Assembly (NCBI GenBank): GCA_964454355.1
Contig: CAYVTA010000030.1
Location: 1 to 18,863 of the forward strand
Origin: UBA1081 sp964454355
Lineage (GTDB): Bacteria; Bacillota; Clostridia; Oscillospirales; Acutalibacteraceae
Length of the DNA: 18,863 nucleotides
Reading direction: 5' to 3'
The translations under genes were made by a program, and so were the position numbers. Of this stretch, positions 7,750 through 13,924 are shown in pieces. The notes under the pieces are model-generated. The model saw only the letters and a list, made by a program, of their open reading frames with translations. It was not told where the DNA came from and searched no databases. Within the stretch, counting starts at the first letter, position 1; each line of letters begins with the position of its first letter.

Positions 7750-9273
7750 ATGAGAGATTCAGTCAGCACGACTGACAGCATTTCAACATCGCATGATTCT
7801 CTTGCCTTGAGCAATCGGCGTTTTGTAGGAAAAAAAGAAACTGTCGCATATGTTCTCAATGATGCATCCAACAGCCTTAATATCAATGACTTCAAAGAAC
7901 GTTATATTTATGATGTTGTTAAAATTGACTTTGGTCTTCTTGCAATACAAGATTTCATTGCAACAATATGGGATACGATAAACGACACATTTATCGGCAT
8001 TATAGTAGAAAAAACCAGAACTCGTTGGGGTAAGTTCAAACCATATGTTATGCTTGGTGAAATTCCTCTGACAATATTGAGTCTTTGGTATTGGCTGATT
8101 CCGTTCCTTTTTCCCAACACCCCCGGAGACTATCTGCCAAAATGGATATTCTATTTTGCAATGACTATTATTACCGAAACCGCAACAACCTTCACCTCTG
8201 TTTCAAAGACGGGGTTCCTGTCTACGATAACTCCGGAGCCTCTGGAACGATCGAGACTGATTGCTCTTGCGAATGTTGTTACGCATATTTTTGAAGATAT
8301 TCCAAAGCAGGTTTTCGGCGTGCTTTATGACCTTGTTATAAATAATAAGCTGAAAATTAAGCTTCCGACTCTTTTTTCAACCTTTGGTATTGCCTGTGCT
8401 TTAACATCTGCGTGCCTTGCATTCTATTTCTTCATGACCACAAAAGAAAGAGTTTCGCAATCACTGAAAAAACCGTCAGTAAAACACTCCATAAAATCAG
8501 TGCTCAATAACAAACCCATGCTTATATATCTGCTCTCACAGTTCCTTTCCGGCTTCAGCATAGGCAAGAGCAGAACTAACTTCTACATAGACGTTCTCGG
8601 GTCCGTCACATGGAAAACAATCGTCGGAATTCCCGCATTCCCTGTAAAGTTCATCAGCTACAGCTTTGTCGAACCGTTAAGAAAGCGTTTTACAACAAAA
8701 GCACTTTGGATATTTGAAGATGCATGGACAGATATGCTTTGGATGCTCGTTTTCGGAATCGGATCAATAAATAAAAACTTTATGAAAAAGGGCGTTATTC
8801 TCCCAATAATGGCAATAGAAGAAATTTTGGAGATGTGCGTATACGGATTAAGAAGAGTTATCCCCGAAGAAATCAGAAACGAATCCATGGACTACTGTGA
8901 ATGGAAAAACGGTTACCGTTCCGAAGCTATGACCGGCGTTACAATGTCCATAATCACAAAGCTTCAAACTGCAATAATGAGTGCAATAAACAACCTTGTA
9001 ATGAATAAAATAGGTTACATACAGGGCAAAACCATAGGCACACAGACAGACGCAACAAAATGGTGGATATTTGCACTGGGCACCGGTATTCCTATCATAT
9101 CCTCAAGTTTAGGCATCATTCCTAAGTTCTTCTATCCTCTCTCTGCAAGCACCCGTGAACAGATGTACAAAGATTTGTTTGAACGCAGAAGCAACAAGAG
9201 GGCTATCATGGAAACAGGCAATGAAGATGAAATTGCAAAGCTTGCGGAAGAAGAGCTTAACGGTAAGCAATAA
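7750..9273 (+). CDS. GPH-family sugar:cation symporter (MFS_2)
   Basis: 507 aa from the ATG at 7750, which has a GAAAGGCGG site seven bases upstream; a TTG at 7732 is rejected because it lies upstream of that site. Many hydrophobic segments are consistent with a 12-helix MFS fold. Family signatures are WDTINDTFIGIIVEKTRTRW followed by GKFKPY (about 74-99), the loop 2-3 motif of glycoside-pentoside-hexuronide:cation symporters. A later MDYCEWKNGYRSEAM segment matches the corresponding conserved motif of the C-terminal half. The substrate is not determined; the divergent KdgK-like kinase suggests a hexuronate, hexuronide or related sugar. Both termini are hydrophilic. It is monocistronic: a promoter lies at 7690-7718 and a terminator at 9342-9381. 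Confidence 0.85.
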   Translation: MRDSVSTTDSISTSHDSLALSNRRFVGKKETVAYVLNDASNSLNINDFKERYIYDVVKIDFGLLAIQDFIATIWDTINDTFIGIIVEKTRTRWGKFKPYVMLGEIPLTILSLWYWLIPFLFPNTPGDYLPKWIFYFAMTIITETATTFTSVSKTGFLSTITPEPLERSRLIALANVVTHIFEDIPKQVFGVLYDLVINNKLKIKLPTLFSTFGIACALTSACLAFYFFMTTKERVSQSLKKPSVKHSIKSVLNNKPMLIYLLSQFLSGFSIGKSRTNFYIDVLGSVTWKTIVGIPAFPVKFISYSFVEPLRKRFTTKALWIFEDAWTDMLWMLVFGIGSINKNFMKKGVILPIMAIEEILEMCVYGLRRVIPEEIRNESMDYCEWKNGYRSEAMTGVTMSIITKLQTAIMSAINNLVMNKIGYIQGKTIGTQTDATKWWIFALGTGIPIISSSLGIIPKFFYPLSASTREQMYKDLFERRSNKRAIMETGNEDEIAKLAEEELNGKQ

Positions 9274-9341
9274 TTTAATGCAAAAAAAAGCACAATTAAC
9301 AATGATTCTAATACAAATAAGATAATTGTGAATTTCAGAAC

Positions 9342-9381
9342 AAAAAATGTCAGAAAACTATTCAATTTTCTGACATTTTTT
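9342..9381 (+). terminator. Rho-independent terminator after the GPH symporter
   Basis: A 16-base stem (9342-9357 pairing with 9366-9381, core ATGTCAG/CTGACAT) with an eight-base loop. It is A-rich on the left and T-rich on the right, followed by further T-rich sequence. It lies about 70 bases after the symporter stop and separates that gene from mazF. Confidence 0.8.
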
Positions 9382-9524
9382 AATTTTATATTTTTTTATA
9401 AATTAAAATTAATTCAATTATGAATTGTGGATTATTATGAATTATTGCTTATTTTTGTATATCCTTTGTTTTTAACGGCAAAAATACTACTGCCGGCAAT
9501 AAAACAACGGAGCGTGAAAAACGA

Positions 9525-9866
9525 ATGAATATCAAAAGAGGAGATATATTTTATGCCGATCTGAGCCCGGTGGTAGGTTCGGAGCAGGGCGGAATAAGAC
9601 CTGTACTTATCGTTCAGAACGATGTAGGAAATAAACACAGTCCAACCGTTATCGCCGCCGCTATAACAAGCCGAAAATTCAAAACTCAACTCCCTACTCA
9701 CATAAGCGTACACGCCGACGAATGCGGCCTTGCAAAAGATTCAATAGTTCTTTTGGAACAAGTACGCACACTGGACAAAACCAGACTTAGGGAACGGATG
9801 GGTTGCCTTGATGAAACCGAAATGTCAAAAATTAATCAAGCTCTTTCTGTAAGCTTCGGACTGTAA
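9525..9866 (+). CDS. mazF: MazF/PemK-family endoribonuclease toxin without an adjacent antitoxin
   Basis: 113 aa, very close in pattern to B. subtilis NdoA/MazF (116 aa). It shares KRGDIFYADLSPVVGSEQGG, then RPVLIVQND, SPTVIAAAITS and LLEQVRTLDK. The catalytic Arg (R25) and Thr (T48) are both present, so the protein looks intact. The family cleaves mRNA at short single-stranded motifs and is normally neutralised by a co-transcribed antitoxin encoded just upstream. The 143 bases between the preceding terminator and this ATG hold no antitoxin reading frame; the longest ATG frame there is about a dozen codons. The ribosome site (GGAG) is about 12 bases away, a poor spacing that suggests weak translation. 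I see no clear promoter. The next gene, an SOS polymerase, has its own promoter. Confidence 0.9.
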   Translation: MNIKRGDIFYADLSPVVGSEQGGIRPVLIVQNDVGNKHSPTVIAAAITSRKFKTQLPTHISVHADECGLAKDSIVLLEQVRTLDKTRLRERMGCLDETEMSKINQALSVSFGL

Positions 9867-9889
9867 CATAATAAAATTAAAAATTCCTC

Positions 9890-9919
9890 TTGACTTCTCG
9901 AACGTTTGTTTGTTATAAT
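9890..9919 (+). promoter_or_regulatory. Promoter of the Y-family polymerase
   Basis: TTGACT (9890-9895), an 18-base spacer, and TATAAT (9914-9919), 29 bases before the ATG at 9949. The spacer is largely occupied by a LexA-type half-operator. Confidence 0.8.
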
Positions 9920-9939
9920 TAAGTAAACAAATGTTCGAG
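9897..9939 (+). promoter_or_regulatory. Double LexA (SOS) operator as a large inverted repeat
   Basis: Arms CTCGAACGTTTGTTT (9897-9911) and AAACAAATGTTCGAG (9925-9939) are inverted copies matching at 14 of 15 positions, around a 13-base centre holding the -10 box. Read against the Firmicute LexA consensus CGAAC-N4-GTTCG, there are two sites. 9899-9912 has a perfect left half and a degenerate right half. 9924-9937 has a degenerate left half and a perfect right half. Their centres are 25 bases apart. This position would block polymerase binding when LexA is bound. Confidence 0.75.
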
Positions 9940-9942
9940 GTG
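9937..9942 (+). promoter_or_regulatory. Ribosome binding site fixing the polymerase start
   Basis: GAGGTG six bases before the ATG at 9949. It lies inside a longer reading from ATG 9931, which is therefore rejected, and it shares bases with the right arm of the SOS operator. Confidence 0.7.
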
Positions 9943-9948
9943 TTTTTT

Positions 9949-11184
9949 ATGAGAACTATTCTCCATTCCGATTTAAACAACTGCTTTGCCAGCATAGAAT
10001 CAATTTCTCATCCTGAATACAGAAAGATTCCCTTTGCAGTTGGCGGAGACGAAGAAATGCGTCATGGTATAATTTTAGCAAAAAACGATTGTGCAAAAAA
10101 ATTCGGAATTAAAACCGGTGAACCGTTGCTATCAGCAAGGCAAAAATGTCCCGAACTGAAAATAGTAAAACCAAACTTTGAGCTCTACGACAAATATTGC
10201 ACCGCTGTCAGACAACTTTACTGCGAATATACTGACAGAGTAGAACCATTTGGAATGGATGAAAGTTGGTTGGATACAACAGGAAGCGAGTTGCTTTTTG
10301 GTGACGGAGTAAAAATTGCCAACGAATTACGCAGGCGTATAAAAAAAGAATTTGACCTTACTGTTTCAGTAGGAGTTTCATATAATAAAGTCTTTGCAAA
10401 AATCGGCAGTGATTACAAAAAACCGGATGCGGTAACGCTAATCACCCCCGAAAACTATAAAGAAATAGTATGGAGCTTAGCAGTTGAAGATCTGCTGTTC
10501 GTGGGAAAAGCAACAAAGACAAAGCTTAATCGTTTCGGTATCAGAACCATCGGAGAGCTTGCAAATACTTCTGAAAATTTTCTGGTTTCTCAGTTCGGGA
10601 AAAATGGCAGAATGTTGTACAACTACGCAAACGGATTTGACAACTCTCCTGTCAAATGTTTCTCACAAGCAGACACAATAAAAAGCATCGGCAACAGCAC
10701 CACCACCCCTCGTGACATGGAAAATGCAGCCGATGTAAATTTAATATTCAATTTGCTCGCCGAACAGGTTTGTAAACGGCTCAGAAGTCACAGACTCAAA
10801 GGTAGCGTGGTTCAAATTCATCTCAGAAGCTGCGACCTGTCATCATTTGAAAGACAAATGCAACTGAAAACACCTACGGATGTTTCAGGCGATGTATGCA
10901 AGGCTGCAATGAAGCTTCTGAAAGATAACTATAATTTCACACTACCGCTTCGATCTGTGGGTATTAGGGTGACCCGGCTTTCCGATGCAGATACTCCCGT
11001 TCAACTATCATTTTTCAACGATATGGAGCACGATGAAAAAATGAGAAAAATCGAGATGACAAAGGATATGATAAATAACAAGTACGGCAGATATGCGATT
11101 TGTCGAGCTGTAGTAATTTCCGACAAATCGCTTTTTCCCGAATACGATCCCATGGCAGTAACATCTTGCTTTAAAAGCCACTAA
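9949..11184 (+). CDS. dinB: Y-family translesion DNA polymerase (DinB/UmuC-like, Pol IV type)
   Basis: 411 aa from the ATG at 9949. It copies damaged DNA at low fidelity during the SOS response. The palm starts with HSDLNNCFASIE, with catalytic D8 and steric-gate F13. The second acidic pair D104-E105 is in PFGMDESWLD. A SVGVSYNKVFAKIGSDYKKP segment follows, then a helix-hairpin-helix region (DLLFVGKATKTKLNRFGI, then RTIGELA). The little-finger domain ends in VQLSFF, a good sliding-clamp binding motif, placed about 50 residues before the C-terminus. C12 replaces the Phe common in E. coli DinB. The SOS operator in its promoter indicates damage induction. Whether it is nearer to DinB or to UmuC-type polymerases needs a tree, so the symbol is tentative. 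Confidence 0.9.
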   Translation: MRTILHSDLNNCFASIESISHPEYRKIPFAVGGDEEMRHGIILAKNDCAKKFGIKTGEPLLSARQKCPELKIVKPNFELYDKYCTAVRQLYCEYTDRVEPFGMDESWLDTTGSELLFGDGVKIANELRRRIKKEFDLTVSVGVSYNKVFAKIGSDYKKPDAVTLITPENYKEIVWSLAVEDLLFVGKATKTKLNRFGIRTIGELANTSENFLVSQFGKNGRMLYNYANGFDNSPVKCFSQADTIKSIGNSTTTPRDMENAADVNLIFNLLAEQVCKRLRSHRLKGSVVQIHLRSCDLSSFERQMQLKTPTDVSGDVCKAAMKLLKDNYNFTLPLRSVGIRVTRLSDADTPVQLSFFNDMEHDEKMRKIEMTKDMINNKYGRYAICRAVVISDKSLFPEYDPMAVTSCFKSH

Positions 11185-11254
11185 CAATAATTTAACGATA
11201 TAATTTGCTGTATGTGTTGTATAGGACGGTGCCCTACGCTGTTAAATCATTGTT
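11183..11254. repeat. Palindromic intergenic element, long form
   Basis: Terminal arms AACAATAATTTAAC (11183-11196) and GTTAAATCATTGTT (11241-11254) are inverted copies with one mismatch, enclosing 44 bases that include a smaller hairpin (TAGG/CCTA, 11222-11236). A shorter relative occurs at 14781-14819 with the same mismatch in the same place and the same ACGCT before the right arm. The element overlaps the stop codons of both converging genes (polymerase and sigE) and may also act as a transcription barrier, although U-tracts are poor. Confidence 0.6.
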
Positions 11255-11963
11255 TTGCTTCCATCTCTCTTTTGAGTCTTGATATAATCCTTTTTTCAAG
11301 GCGTGAAATATAACTTTGAGATATACCGAGCATATCGGCAACCTCCTTTTGAGTATGTTCATCACCTCCGTCTATCCCAAAACGCATATTGATTATCATA
11401 CGTTCACGTTCATTCAAGCCATTTACAACAGTGTGAAGCATCCGCTTTTCATCCTCATATTCAATCGAATAGTTAACACTTTCAGCATCGCCTGCAAGAA
11501 CATCCGATAATAGCAGTTCATTTCCGTCATGGTCTATATTCAATGGCTCATCAATTGAAATTTCCACCTTTCGGTTGTTTGTTTTACGCAAAAACATTAA
11601 AATTTCATTCTCAATGCAACGGCTTGCATAGGTTGCCAGTTTAATATTTTTTTCAGGACAAAAAGTATTTACAGCCTTTATAAGACCTATTGTACCTATG
11701 GATATCAAATCATCAACACATATTCCGGTATTTTCAAACTTTTTAGCAATATAAACAACCAGACGAAGATTGTGCGTAATCAGCATTTCTCTTGCAGTTG
11801 TATCACCTTTCGCAATACGTTCAAGACACTCTTCCTCCTGTTGTTTTTTTAGCGGTGGAGGCAATGTCTGTGGCCCGTTTATATAAAAAACAGCTTTGCC
11901 GGCAAATTTTAATCTGAATTTAAGAAAAAAATCTCGTATTATCTCAATTGTAAATTTTTTCAT
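11247..11963 (-). CDS. sigE: Sporulation sigma factor E (pro-sigma-E)
   Basis: 238 aa from the ATG at 11963, nearly the length of B. subtilis pro-sigma-E (239). It directs mother-cell transcription early in sporulation. The N-terminal pro-sequence (about 1-27) is a basic amphipathic helix that holds the factor at the membrane until SpoIIGA cleaves it, followed by FYINGPQTLPPPL, the conserved post-cleavage segment. Region 2 includes HNLRLVVYIAKKFENTGI, then DDLISIGTIGLIKAVNTF and KLATYASRCIENEI, all almost identical to the family. Region 4 ends with GISQSYISRLEKRI, the helix-turn-helix. AGGAG lies eight bases before the ATG, so a longer frame from 11993 is rejected. It overlaps spoIIGA by 20 bp. 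Unlike many Clostridia, no sigG follows. Confidence 0.97.
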   Translation of the reverse strand: MKKFTIEIIRDFFLKFRLKFAGKAVFYINGPQTLPPPLKKQQEEECLERIAKGDTTAREMLITHNLRLVVYIAKKFENTGICVDDLISIGTIGLIKAVNTFCPEKNIKLATYASRCIENEILMFLRKTNNRKVEISIDEPLNIDHDGNELLLSDVLAGDAESVNYSIEYEDEKRMLHTVVNGLNERERMIINMRFGIDGGDEHTQKEVADMLGISQSYISRLEKRIISRLKREMEAKQ

Positions 11964-12819
11964 ACTTTTTTCTCCTATCGCAGTTTTCCGCAATCTCCGG
12001 CGGTAAAATTATATTGTCCATTTCAATATTACATACTGCTATTCCTACATTTTTTAAGTTTATACTCAATTCATCAGCAGAAACAATAACTTCATCAGCC
12101 CTAAACACAGGTAATAGTGATTCTGCTGTAACAGTAGAGCAAGGAATCAGGCGAACAGCCTTACAGTTATCAGTATCACCATCAAAATAATGCTTTATAT
12201 CGGTCGGCAAGACTTTTTCTACAGTTCTTCGGCTTGAAATAATAAGGCTTTCACCACTAAAAGGGTCAGTCAATGCATTACCAGTATCAAGAATTGCTGA
12301 TGACGACACAGTTTTTCCATCCTTTGTGATTCTGATATTATAAAGAATCCCGCCTTCATACCGATGTCTTGTCACAATATTCAATACAGAAGTAACAACA
12401 TAACAAATTACGGCAGAAGCAATAAGCGAAAACATGGATACATCTATATACGCAACTCCGTTATTATAGCTTACAATTGAAATTCCGGGAAGGGATGACA
12501 CCCATAACATCATTCCTGCGAATATAAAACTTACAGCAAAAAAATATCCTACCTGCTTACCTATTGATTTAATTGATCGAGAATTATATGTAAGAGATAC
12601 GATTACCACCGAAAACAGCAGTTTGGTCAACAACGAAAGGATAAACCCCATTTCCGGTGCAAAAATTATGAGAGAAGATGCACCCCCTAAAAGGGAACCT
12701 ATAACATATCTACCGGCTGATGGTGTCAGTTTTGTAAGTTTTGACACTGCAAGAAGCAGCAAAAATGTAATAGCAGTATTAAGAAAAATCAGCACATCTA
12801 TGTAAATTACCTGTTTCAC
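11944..12819 (-). CDS. spoIIGA: Sporulation sigma-E factor processing peptidase SpoIIGA
   Basis: 291 aa from a GTG at 12819. The frame runs open to 12894, but that extension crosses the promoter and has no homology, whereas VKQVIYIDVLIFLNT matches the typical SpoIIGA start and is preceded by GGCGG at about seven bases. The N-terminal half has about five hydrophobic segments (within 5-150). The C-terminal half is a cytoplasmic aspartic-protease domain with the DTGN motif (D178-N181) in SSSAILDTGNALTDPFSG, the catalytic Asp of the family. It cleaves the pro-sequence of sigma-E at the mother-cell face of the septum when triggered by SpoIIR. It is directly upstream of its substrate gene and translationally overlapped with it. 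Confidence 0.95.
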   Translation of the reverse strand: MKQVIYIDVLIFLNTAITFLLLLAVSKLTKLTPSAGRYVIGSLLGGASSLIIFAPEMGFILSLLTKLLFSVVIVSLTYNSRSIKSIGKQVGYFFAVSFIFAGMMLWVSSLPGISIVSYNNGVAYIDVSMFSLIASAVICYVVTSVLNIVTRHRYEGGILYNIRITKDGKTVSSSAILDTGNALTDPFSGESLIISSRRTVEKVLPTDIKHYFDGDTDNCKAVRLIPCSTVTAESLLPVFRADEVIVSADELSINLKNVGIAVCNIEMDNIILPPEIAENCDRRKKYEKIYN

Positions 12820-12840
12820 ATCTCCACCGCCTTTAGATAA

Positions 12841-12873
12841 ATTATACCTCCGACAAGCTAAAAAAAATGTCAT
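12841..12873 (-). promoter_or_regulatory. Candidate Spo0A-type spoIIG promoter
   Basis: On the minus strand, ATGACA (12868-12873, 5 of 6 to the -35 consensus) is followed after 21 bases by a perfect TATAAT (12841-12846), 22 bases before the GTG start. B. subtilis spoIIG is known for a similar over-long 22-bp spacing that needs Spo0A to be used. TGTCGGA (12849-12855), one base from the 0A box TGTCGAA, lies just upstream of the -10. The reading is by analogy. Confidence 0.5.
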
Positions 12874-12919
12874 AGGCTGACGATAGTTAAACACATTACG
12901 GTTTCACTCGTCAGCCTAT
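12860..12919 (-). terminator. Rho-independent terminator downstream of the cohesin gene
   Basis: On the minus strand, a 12-bp perfect stem (ATAGGCTGACGA at 12908-12919 read in reverse complement, pairing with 12872-12883) with a 24-base loop that can pair further internally. GACA and eight Ts (12860-12867) follow. The T-run lies within the spacer of the next promoter, so transcription from the cohesin gene should stop just before spoIIG begins. Confidence 0.7.
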
Positions 12920-12961
12920 ATTTAAAAAATATTAATTTATATTATGGCTAAAATAGTTCAA

Positions 12962-12987
12962 GGGCTTAATACCAAAGTACTAAGCCC
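12962..12987 (-). other. Stable 11-bp RNA hairpin in the cohesin 3' region
   Basis: On the minus strand, GGGCTTAGTAC-TTTG-GTATTAAGCCC forms a continuous 11-bp stem with one G-U pair. On the plus strand the same position is an A-C mismatch, so the structure is better as minus-strand RNA. The U-tract after it is poor, so it looks more like a 3' stabilising or pausing hairpin than a full terminator. Confidence 0.5.
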
Positions 12988-13037
12988 AAAAAACTTAATT
13001 TGCAATTAAATGCGTATTAATTTAAGAAACGCTTAAA

Positions 13038-13682
13038 TTATTCAGCGTCCTTTTTTCTTGTTACTACGAATGCAACAGCAGCAAGAGCCATAACGCCTGC
13101 AACAGCAGCTACGCCAGCATCGCCAGTCTTAACGATCTCAGGAGCCTTTGTTGTAGCTTCAACAGTTGTCTCTTCAACAGTTGTCTCTTCAACTGATTCT
13201 TCCTCTGTTGTTGTCTCAACTACCTTTACAGTAGCCTTAACTGTTGTTGATGTGCCTTCAGCAGCAGCGTCAGTGCCATCCCAAGAGTTAACAGCAACAG
13301 AAACAGTAGCGTCGCCTTCCTTAAGAACGTTGAAAGTAAGAACAACGAGATCTGTGTCAGCATCTGCAGCGTTTGTGTAGATGAGAGACCATGTTGCTGT
13401 ACCGTCAGCAATCTTGTCACCAACGCCCATGTCGTAGCCAGCGCCTTCAGCCTTAGCAACGCTTACGAACTCAAGAACAGTAGCGTCATAAGTGAACTCA
13501 AGGTCAGCAGACTCGAGGCCAGCCATACCAGTTGCAGAAAGAGTAACTGTAACTGTTTCACCAACATATGCTTCAGAAGCAGTCATGTTGAGTACGGGTG
13601 CAGCAGCGAAAGCTGTAAGAGCAAGAGCTGCTACCATTGCAAGTGCGATTACACTTGCGAGCATTTTCTTTGCAAGTTTCAT
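13038..13682 (-). CDS. Secreted single-cohesin-domain protein with sorting-like C-terminal anchor
   Basis: 214 aa. Signal peptide 1-27 (basic MKLAKK start, hydrophobic core, AFA cleavage site). Residues about 30-155 form a cohesin-type beta domain: VLNMTASEAYVGETVTVTLS opening, then LEFTYDATVLEFVSV and a TWSLIYTN strand, and a closing VLTFNVL-KEGDATVSV pattern. A Thr/Glu/Val linker follows (about 156-181). The tail has VKTGDAG (184-190), a hydrophobic helix (about 190-208) and RKKDAE, the layout of a sortase or membrane anchor, but VKTG replaces the usual LPXTG or PKTG. Cohesins bind dockerin modules on enzymes or scaffoldins; here it would present one cohesin at the cell surface. GGAAGG supports the start. 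Two consensus promoters lie upstream, implying high expression. Dockerin binding is inferred. Confidence 0.85.
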   Translation of the reverse strand: MKLAKKMLASVIALAMVAALALTAFAAAPVLNMTASEAYVGETVTVTLSATGMAGLESADLEFTYDATVLEFVSVAKAEGAGYDMGVGDKIADGTATWSLIYTNAADADTDLVVLTFNVLKEGDATVSVAVNSWDGTDAAAEGTSTTVKATVKVVETTTEEESVEETTVEETTVEATTKAPEIVKTGDAGVAAVAGVMALAAVAFVVTRKKDAE

Positions 13683-13751
13683 TTTTAGAACCTTCCTTTA
13701 AAAAATTTTTCTTATATAAAGAGCCTTGAGACTCAATATACCGTAATAAAG

Positions 13752-13769
13752 GCGAGAATATACCCTCGC
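13752..13769 (-). other. 5' UTR hairpin of the cohesin mRNA
   Basis: GCGAG and CTCGC (13765-13769 and 13752-13756) can pair around an eight-base loop. The hairpin begins a few bases after the predicted start site of the proximal promoter, a position where stem-loops commonly protect mRNAs from decay. No U-tract follows, so it is not a terminator. Confidence 0.4.
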
Positions 13770-13780
13770 AACACAGTGAT

Positions 13781-13809
13781 ATTATATACTATGCTCTGTC
13801 ATATGTCAA
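13781..13809 (-). promoter_or_regulatory. Proximal perfect sigma-A promoter (P1) of the cohesin gene
   Basis: On the minus strand, TTGACA (13804-13809), a 17-base spacer, TATAAT (13781-13786). Both hexamers and the spacing equal the consensus. It would give a leader of about 90 bases. Confidence 0.85.
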
Positions 13810-13833
13810 GCATAATTTTTAAAAAAATTCACC

Positions 13834-13867
13834 AAAAAAGGCGATTGCATAATTTCGCATATCAGCC
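13834..13867 (-). terminator. Possible attenuator between the two cohesin promoters
   Basis: On the minus strand, a broken stem (GGC/GCC outside, TGC/GCA inside, or alternatively GCGA/TCGC) ends in TTTTTT (13834-13839), downstream of P2 and upstream of P1. It could reduce read-through from P2 or from proC. The stem is weak. Confidence 0.3.
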
Positions 13868-13887
13868 ATTGTGAATAATTTAGTGAC

Positions 13888-13916
13888 ATTATATTACATT
13901 TTAGTATTTTTGTCAA
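13888..13916 (-). promoter_or_regulatory. Distal perfect sigma-A promoter (P2) of the cohesin gene
   Basis: On the minus strand, TTGACA (13911-13916), a 17-base spacer, TATAAT (13888-13893). The -35 begins only eight bases after the proC stop codon. The predicted leader is about 200 bases long. The stretch 13683-13924 holds no gene, only the two promoters and the small hairpins described. Confidence 0.85.
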
Positions 13917-13924
13917 TACTTTTT

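Noticed and set aside
9291..9330. CACAATTA/TAATTGTG inverted repeat after the GPH symporter
   Set aside because: Only eight A/T-rich pairs with a 24-base gap and no U-tract. Nearby AACAATGATT resembles the palindromic element arms but lacks an inverted partner, so it is probably chance in A/T-rich DNA.
9467..9500. Inverted repeat CGGCA...TGCCG upstream of mazF as a terminator or riboswitch
   Set aside because: Only five pairs around a 10-base loop, with no U-tract and no recognisable conserved RNA motif.
12819..12894. N-terminal extension of SpoIIGA to 12894
   Set aside because: It crosses the promoter and terminator T-run and has no similarity to the family; the GTG at 12819 fits the known start and has a ribosome site.
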